Shown here: positions 44,610-49,855 of the stretch, in pieces | Layout of the letters: each line of letters starts with the position of its first letter | Position numbering within the stretch: position 1 is the stretch's first letter | Source: an uncultured Acidobacteriota bacterium | Lineage (GTDB): Bacteria; Acidobacteriota; UBA6911; CAINFC01 | Direction: 5' to 3' | Assembly: GCA_903847975.1 (NCBI GenBank) | Contig: CAINFC010000125.1 | Location: 1 to 49,855, forward strand | Length of the DNA stretch: 49,855 bases | The notes under the pieces: generated by a model | Database searches by the model: none | What the model saw: the letters and a program-made list of their open reading frames with translations, nothing else | What the model was told of the DNA's origin: nothing | Program-made: the position numbers and the translations under genes

Positions 44610-44721
44610 CCCAATCCCTCTCTTTCCCGGGCTGCTTTTTTCCAAGCCGGATCGGTTTTACGATAGGCCCGATGCGATTATCATACCCTACAAATGTACT
44701 TCTGTGATATATTTCGCCGCC

Positions 44722-46755
44722 ATGATTCTGTTTGCGGCAACGACCTTTTTATCCTCCATCCTCCTGTTTTTCGTGCAGCCCCTGATCGCCCGGATGATCC
44801 TGCCCTGGTTCGGTGGGGCGGCTGCCGTCTGGATCACCTGCCTGGTTTTTTTCCAGGTGGTTTTGCTCCTGGGCTACTTCTACGCCCACCTGCTGGTGTC
44901 GCGGCATTCCCCGGCAAGACAGCGCCTGGTACACGCCTCCCTTCTGCTCTGCGCCCTGTGGCTCCTCCCTCTGGCGCCAACCCTGGCAGGAAGAATGCCG
45001 GATGCCGGCACACCGGTTCCCGACATCCTCCGCGTGCTGTTCGGCTCCGTCGCTCTCCCCTTTTTCCTGCTTTCTTCCACCAGCCCCCTCCTGCAGTCCT
45101 GGTATGCGAAGGAAAAAGGGAGCCGGCTGCCGTATCGCCTTTACGCCCTTTCCAATCTGGCCTCCCTGGCCGGCCTGGTCTCCTATCCTTTTCTTATCGA
45201 ACCCTATTTTTCGCTTTCCGCCCAGTCGCGATTCTGGTCCGCGGGCTTTGCCCTGTTCGTCCTTTCCTGCCTGGCGGCCGGGTATCTCGGCGGCCGCGGA
45301 ACGTACTGCGCGGATCCGCGGGAGCCGGGCCCGTCCGGGGACGGCGCCGAAATTCCGTCGCCGGCGGTTTCCGACCGGATTCTCTGGCTGCTGCTTTCCG
45401 GCTGCGCCTCCATCCTGCTGCTGGCGGTAACCAACCACCTGACCCAGAACGTCTCCTCGGTCCCCTTTTTGTGGATACTGCCGCTCGGGCTGTACCTCGT
45501 CACCCTGTCGCTGGCCTTTGACCGCCCGCTCTGGTATCCGCGCCGGATCTACCTCTTGGCGGGCCTGGCGGCCGTCGGGGTCATGTCCTATGGCCTGCAT
45601 TACTGGGTGTCCAACGCCAAGCTCTGGGTTCTGGTACCGGCCTACGGCGGGGGGCTGTTCGTGTGCTGCATGATCTGCCACGGAGAGCTGGCCCGCAGCA
45701 AGCCGGCGGCAGGACATCTCACCTCCTTTTACCTGCAGCTTGCGCTGGGAGGGGCTCTGGGGGGAATCCTGGTCGGCCTGGCCGCCCCGACTTTCCTCTC
45801 CGGCTTTTACGAGCTCCCCCTCGGCCTATTGCTGTTTGCCGGAATTCTCTTTCTGGTGCACCGGGGGAAGAGGATCCTGCTTGACCTCTTCCTGGGGGCC
45901 GCATGGATTGCCGTGCTGGCCGCCACGGTCGGACATATACGCGCCCACCGGCTGGACACCATCCACCAGGTGCGGAATTTTTACGGCACGCTGCGGGTCT
46001 ATGTGGAATTCAAGGGAACCAGCCTCGAGTACCGCAAGCTGGTCAACGGCGAGATCAACCATGGAGAGCAGTTCGTGGCCGCCGACCGGCGCCGCCTTCC
46101 GCTCACCTATTACAGCGAAACCTCCGGCGTGGGGCGTGCCATACGCTGGCTGCAAAAGCGGGGGGCCATGCAGACGGCGGTCATCGGCCTGGGGGTCGGC
46201 ACTCTGGCTTCCTACCAGCGCCCGGGAGACGAGCTGACTTTTTTCGACATCAATCCAGCGGTGGAGCCGATTGCCCGGAAATATTTCAGCTACCTGGCGG
46301 ATTCCCCGGGGCGAATAGGCATCGTCGAGGGAGACGGCCGCCTTTCCCTGCAGCAGATGGCCGGCCGGACCTTTGACCTGATTGCCGTCGACGCCTTTTC
46401 CAGCGATGCCATCCCGGTTCATCTGCTTACGCGGCAGGCCGTCGATCTTTACTTCCAGCGGCTCAAGCCGCATGGCCTGCTGGCCCTGCACATATCCAAC
46501 AAGCATCTCAATCTGCAGCCGGTGGTGGCCGCCATCTGCCGGGCATCGAAAAAGTCCTGCCTGCTGGTGGATGATGCTGAGGAAACCGACCGGATGGAAA
46601 ACTTCGGAACCGACTGGGCGATCGCCGCCCGGGACATGAGCTTTGCCGAATCGACCGAATTCCGCGACGTCTCCGAGCCGCTGGAGTTCCGGAGCACGAT
46701 CGAGCCCTGGACCGACGATTTCAACAACCTGATCACCATCCTGAAGCGCGACTGA
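44722..46755 (+). CDS. Membrane-fused spermidine-synthase-like protein
   Basis: A 677-residue protein. About thirteen hydrophobic segments fill residues 1-430, beginning LSSILLFFVQPLIARMILPWFGG, a hallmark of the fused MFS/spermidine-synthase family. The C-terminal 240 residues form an aminopropyltransferase-like Rossmann domain with GLGVGTLASY, FDINPAVEP, EGDGRLSL and VDAFSSDAIPVHLLT. Real spermidine synthase activity has not been shown for most of this family, and the substrate here is unknown. ATG 44722 is chosen because the first membrane segment starts there; the ribosome site is poor. It lies 160 bases before two exported enzymes on the same strand. Confidence 0.88.
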   Translation: MILFAATTFLSSILLFFVQPLIARMILPWFGGAAAVWITCLVFFQVVLLLGYFYAHLLVSRHSPARQRLVHASLLLCALWLLPLAPTLAGRMPDAGTPVPDILRVLFGSVALPFFLLSSTSPLLQSWYAKEKGSRLPYRLYALSNLASLAGLVSYPFLIEPYFSLSAQSRFWSAGFALFVLSCLAAGYLGGRGTYCADPREPGPSGDGAEIPSPAVSDRILWLLLSGCASILLLAVTNHLTQNVSSVPFLWILPLGLYLVTLSLAFDRPLWYPRRIYLLAGLAAVGVMSYGLHYWVSNAKLWVLVPAYGGGLFVCCMICHGELARSKPAAGHLTSFYLQLALGGALGGILVGLAAPTFLSGFYELPLGLLLFAGILFLVHRGKRILLDLFLGAAWIAVLAATVGHIRAHRLDTIHQVRNFYGTLRVYVEFKGTSLEYRKLVNGEINHGEQFVAADRRRLPLTYYSETSGVGRAIRWLQKRGAMQTAVIGLGVGTLASYQRPGDELTFFDINPAVEPIARKYFSYLADSPGRIGIVEGDGRLSLQQMAGRTFDLIAVDAFSSDAIPVHLLTRQAVDLYFQRLKPHGLLALHISNKHLNLQPVVAAICRASKKSCLLVDDAEETDRMENFGTDWAIAARDMSFAESTEFRDVSEPLEFRSTIEPWTDDFNNLITILKRD

Positions 46756-46915
46756 TTTCCAAAAGTGCACCTCGCATCCGCCGCCGGTCTGCGGCACGGG
46801 AAAGCGGGAAGGCCCGGAATCCCTTCGGTTTTTTGCGAAAAACGGTGATAATCTTTCCCGGAAGTCCGGATCTTTTTTCATCCGCAGCCCGGGGTTGCGG
46901 ATCGGGGAGGTACTG

Positions 46916-48280
46916 ATGCAGATGCGGAAACGACTGGGTAGATCTACCCTTATGATTTTGCTGGCCTGCGCTGCCGCGCACGCCGTCTTCGGCCAGTCCG
47001 AGAGGATTCGTAATCCCGGCCTGCAGATGGCCGAGGGATCCGTCCTTCCCGTCGGGTGGACGGAGTGGAAGCCGGAGGTGACCTCTGCCGCCTGCCGGCT
47101 GCAGAGGTCTGCGGACGGGCTGCAGATGGATGCGCCGGATGCTCCTTTCGGTGTCGGCGGAATCCACCAGGAGATCGAAGGGATCGAGGGCGGGAAATCC
47201 TATGCGGTCGAGGTCAATTCTTCCTTCCGGAATCTTTCCAGCCCCTACCGTTCCGTCCTGGTCCGGCTGACCTGGCGGCGGGGGGCCAGATCCCTGCATC
47301 CCGCGGGGGACATGTTGAGCGGGAAGACGCTTCCGGGAGGCAGGCTTCTGTTCCAGGGCTTGCGGACGGCACCCGCCGGGGCGGACCGGGCGGAAATCTC
47401 CCTGGAGCTGAAGTGGCCCCGGGGCGGATCGGTGACCTGGGAGAAGGTCAGCCTGAAGGAGTCGGAGCCCGTTCCCTCGAGGAAAGTGAAAATCGGCACG
47501 GCCTACCTTCGGCCGCAGCAGAGCGACCCGGAGCGCAACCTGGAGCTCTTTGCAGAGCAGATCCGGGAGGCCGGCCGGCTGGGCCTCGATATTCTCTGCC
47601 TCGCGGAAGCCATTCTGGCTGTGGGCACCAGGCAGAGCGGCCCGCAGACAGCCGAGCCTATTCCGGGGCCGTCGACGGAAAGGCTGGGGCGGGAAGCGGC
47701 CGCCAGTCGGATCTGGGTGGTCGCCGGGCTTTACGAGAAAGAAGGCGCTGCCATTTACAACACCGCCGTGCTGCTGGATCGCCAGGGCCGCCTGGCCGGA
47801 AAGTACCGCAAGGTGCACCTGCCGCGGGAAGAGTGGCGTCTCGGGATCACCCCGGGAACCGACTACCCCGTGTTCCGAACCGACTTCGGGGTGGTGGCCA
47901 TACAGATCTGCTATGACTGGTTTTTTCCGGAGGTCGCTTCCATCTGGAGGCTCAAGGGAGCGGAAATCGTGCTGGCTCCCACCTGGGGAACCACCTTCCC
48001 GGACCAGGAAGGCCGGGTGGAGGGGGAGAGCGTATTTCGCGTGCGGGCCCGCGACGGCTCCGTTTACCTGGTTCCCTCGGTGTACGACGGCAGCAGCATG
48101 GTCATCGATCCGCTGGGGCGGGTCCTGGTGTCCAACCGCTGCCGGACCGGGGTCTTCTGGGCCGAGGCGGATCTCTCCCGGAGAGAACCTTTGCCCTGGG
48201 TGGGAGACTGGCGCGATGTAGGGCCGCGGGACCGCATGCCTTCCGGCTATTCGCTCCTGCGAGAGGATCCCCATAAATGA
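46916..48280 (+). CDS. Exported carbon-nitrogen hydrolase (nitrilase superfamily) with N-terminal sandwich domain
   Basis: A 454-residue protein; ATG 46916 lies five bases behind GGGGAGGT. A signal peptide ends near AVFGQ (about residue 26). Residues about 27-185 resemble a CBM4_9-like jelly roll (RNPGLQ..LPVGWTEW at its start). The C-terminal domain (about 190-445) is an amidase/nitrilase with the catalytic triad Glu231 (LAEAI), Lys299 (YRKVHLP) and Cys332 (QICYDW). Most nitrilases are cytoplasmic, so export plus a possible binding domain is notable. The substrate is unknown. The stop overlaps the next start (ATGA). Confidence 0.87.
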   Translation: MQMRKRLGRSTLMILLACAAAHAVFGQSERIRNPGLQMAEGSVLPVGWTEWKPEVTSAACRLQRSADGLQMDAPDAPFGVGGIHQEIEGIEGGKSYAVEVNSSFRNLSSPYRSVLVRLTWRRGARSLHPAGDMLSGKTLPGGRLLFQGLRTAPAGADRAEISLELKWPRGGSVTWEKVSLKESEPVPSRKVKIGTAYLRPQQSDPERNLELFAEQIREAGRLGLDILCLAEAILAVGTRQSGPQTAEPIPGPSTERLGREAAASRIWVVAGLYEKEGAAIYNTAVLLDRQGRLAGKYRKVHLPREEWRLGITPGTDYPVFRTDFGVVAIQICYDWFFPEVASIWRLKGAEIVLAPTWGTTFPDQEGRVEGESVFRVRARDGSVYLVPSVYDGSSMVIDPLGRVLVSNRCRTGVFWAEADLSRREPLPWVGDWRDVGPRDRMPSGYSLLREDPHK

Positions 48281-49560
48281 AAGCCGGGATCGGCGCTCTG
48301 CTGCTGCTCCTGCTCTGTGCCGGCACGGGTCGCGGGCAGACGGCCCGCCGCATCCGCTTTGCCGATCTGCCCCCCGGCTGGGAGGAATCGGAATCTTCCC
48401 TGGAAAGCACGCTCCGGGATCTGGAGCAGCGCACCAGGGAGCGGTTCCGGGAAGGTGAAAGCGATCACCTGGTCGCCTATCTGCTGCAATCGAAACAGTT
48501 CACGGCTGAGCCGGCCATCGAGCCCGCGCTCAGCGCATGGGAATATCTCGGCGATGGGCGCCGGGAAGCGATGCTGCCGGCCGGAGTCGAGCGGCGCGCA
48601 GACGATTTCCTGAGGGCTTCTCCCGGCAAAGACCCCCGCCTGGCGTACTTTCAGAAGCTCGCCGGCAGCGGGGGGAAAGACTTCCTACGCTCCGCGTATG
48701 ACCGCTGTATGCGCTTTCTCCTGGAAAAGGAGCAGCGCCAGGAGAGGGGCCAGGCGCCGGCCGATCTCTACCGCGAGCGCGGGCTGTCGGTCGACACCCA
48801 GGTGGAGGCGGGCTTTGCCGTCTGGACCGGACTGGCGGTTCAGCAGTCGCTGCAGCCCGAATGGCGCGCCGACCGGGTCCTGATCGTCGGGCCCGGTCTG
48901 GACCTGGCCCCGCGCACCGGGATGCTGGAGCTCTTCCCGCCGCAGAGCTATCAGCCCTTTGCCGTCGCGGATGCCCTGCTGTCGCTGGGCCTGGCTCGCC
49001 GCGACCGGCTTCGGATACACTGCCTGGACATCCATCCCCTGGTAGTCGATTTTTTCGGGGGTTTTTCGAAGCGCTCCGAGCCCCTGCTGCATCTCGTCTC
49101 GGGGCTGCGGCGCGAGCAGCTTTCCTCCGACTTTGAGGAATACTTCCGCCGCCTGGGCGGAAGTATCGGCCGCGAGCAGAGCCTGCGCCTTCCCCCGCCG
49201 CTGGCCGGGCACCTGGGCAAAGCCCTGCGGATCGAGAATGACGTCGCCCGGGGGGTGACCGCCGACCGGATCAATATCCTCACCGGGCGGCTGGATCCCT
49301 CGCCGGGGTACGACCTGGCGGTGGCCACCAACATCCTGGTCTACTTCGACGCCCGGGAACTGCGGCTGGCTCTGGCCAATATCGGCTCGATGCTGCGCCC
49401 GGGGGGCATTCTGCTGCACAACGAGGTGCGTCCGGAAATCGACGCCATCGCCGCGGCACTGGGGCTGATCCCGGTGCAGGGCCGCGTGGTGAGGCTTTCG
49501 CCGGAAGCCGGGTCCGGAAAACCGCTCCTCGACTCCTTCGTCCTCCACCGCCGCCGCTAG
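48277..49560 (+). CDS. SAM-methyltransferase-fold protein with signal peptide
   Basis: A 427-residue protein. The first 20 residues (GIGALLLLLLCAGTGRG) are a clear signal peptide or short anchor. Residues about 40-190 are helical and unrecognised. The C-terminal part has methyltransferase-like motifs: VLIVGPGLDLAPRTG (motif I region), HCLDIHP, LAVATNILVYFD (CheR-like motif) and LRPGGILLHNE. A methyltransferase outside the cytoplasm would lack SAM, so it may be anchored facing inward, bind another ligand or be catalytically repurposed. Translation is coupled to the nitrilase-family gene. Confidence 0.72.
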   Translation: MKAGIGALLLLLLCAGTGRGQTARRIRFADLPPGWEESESSLESTLRDLEQRTRERFREGESDHLVAYLLQSKQFTAEPAIEPALSAWEYLGDGRREAMLPAGVERRADDFLRASPGKDPRLAYFQKLAGSGGKDFLRSAYDRCMRFLLEKEQRQERGQAPADLYRERGLSVDTQVEAGFAVWTGLAVQQSLQPEWRADRVLIVGPGLDLAPRTGMLELFPPQSYQPFAVADALLSLGLARRDRLRIHCLDIHPLVVDFFGGFSKRSEPLLHLVSGLRREQLSSDFEEYFRRLGGSIGREQSLRLPPPLAGHLGKALRIENDVARGVTADRINILTGRLDPSPGYDLAVATNILVYFDARELRLALANIGSMLRPGGILLHNEVRPEIDAIAAALGLIPVQGRVVRLSPEAGSGKPLLDSFVLHRRR

Positions 49561-49640
49561 GCCCCGCGGTTTTCGTTGAGAGGGCGGGTCACGGGTCTGC
49601 CGTCCCTGGCGGAACTGGTATGTGTGCCGCGCGGGACGGA

Positions 49641-49855
49641 GGAACCCCAAAGGGGTTCCGGAACACAGCACGCGGTTGCGCCGCATAGGCGCTACGCCGG
49701 GTAGGCGGATATTTCACATTCAGCCCTGTATGGGCTGCGCAATACCTGGTATGGCTGGATTTTGCGCAACCCTTTCAGGGTTGTTTCTTCCGAACATCCC
49801 TACCCGGGGTAGGCGCGAAGCGCGCCAACCCCGGGCTGTGTACCGAAGCCCTTTC
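49641..49855 (+). repeat. Composite palindromic repeat, copy C (right end cut by window)
   Basis: It aligns with the reverse complement of copy B over its whole length: GGAACCCC..GGGGTTCC, the GCGCCGCATAGGCGC block, CAGCCCT..GGGCTG, GCGCAACCCTTTCAGGGTTG and the CCCGGGG..GCGCGC..CCCCGGG hairpin. It stops at GAAGCCCTTTC because the window ends. The 80 bases before it (49561-49640) hold no gene, and the left terminal inverted repeat seen in copy B is not recognisable here. Confidence 0.85.

Noticed and set aside
44722-46755. Calling this gene speE
   Set aside because: The aminopropyltransferase-like domain is fused to a membrane domain typical of a family whose spermidine synthase activity is generally unproven. 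A firm name would overstate the evidence.

Overview
The window is a GC-rich stretch of a Gram-negative bacterial chromosome, most likely Acidobacteriota in the broad sense (an Aminicenantia- or Holophagae-like lineage). This is inference from gene content. It holds an Oar-type TonB-dependent receptor with a carboxypeptidase-like N-terminal domain but no SusD partner, plus the C-terminal relic of a second one. It also has two very large hybrid histidine kinases with Reg_prop propeller sensors, an ATP-type PEP carboxykinase and several SpoIIE/GGDEF/REC signalling genes. No rRNA, tRNA, CRISPR array or intact transposase was seen.

Layout. 1-343: interspersed repeat elements, with the YdcF-family gene starting just behind them. 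1.0-4.2 kb (minus): an exported two-repeat protein, a coiled-coil zinc-ribbon protein and an M48 protease with a repetitive tail. 4.3-10.9 kb (plus): housekeeping genes nnr, tsaE, a PBP4-type DD-peptidase, a small HD hydrolase, an RfbD-like reductase and a beta-CASP nuclease. 10.9-13.4 kb: an eroded accessory zone with an NRPS/PKS thioesterase relic, an EttA relic, an orphan exported protein with an IPTL-CTERM-like tail and a truncated GH38 mannosidase. 13.6-16.1 kb (minus): ispA-xseB-xseA. 16.2-17.8 kb: pckA, followed at once by a TonB-receptor relic. 18.3-19.6 kb: repeat-rich, gene-free DNA. 19.7-30.3 kb: signalling (PleD-like diguanylate cyclase, propeller hybrid kinase, and a divergent soluble kinase with eight PAS domains). 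30.6-37.8 kb: TonB receptor, internally deleted GH78 rhamnosidase, AAA_14/DUF4143 ATPase and an exported M23 peptidase. 38.0-44.6 kb (minus): a tightly overlapping five-gene signalling operon. 44.7-49.6 kb (plus): membrane-fused spermidine-synthase-like protein, exported nitrilase-family amidase and a methyltransferase with a signal peptide. 49.6-49.9 kb: another repeat copy.

Themes. (i) Signalling: eleven phosphotransfer, second-messenger or phosphatase proteins or modules, and no DNA-binding response regulator anywhere. The visible outputs are c-di-GMP synthesis and a PP2C-type phosphatase. (ii) Decay of glycan and secondary-metabolite functions: GH38, GH78, a TonB receptor, a thioesterase and EttA are all remnants. 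(iii) A non-autonomous repeat family with terminal inverted repeats and a recurring end motif ACTTTTT-N8-ATCA occurs in both repeat zones, forms part of the YdcF leader, and has a near-exact fragment supplying the stop codon of the AAA_14 gene. The repeat family and the exported amidase/methyltransferase operon are the parts most likely to be undescribed.
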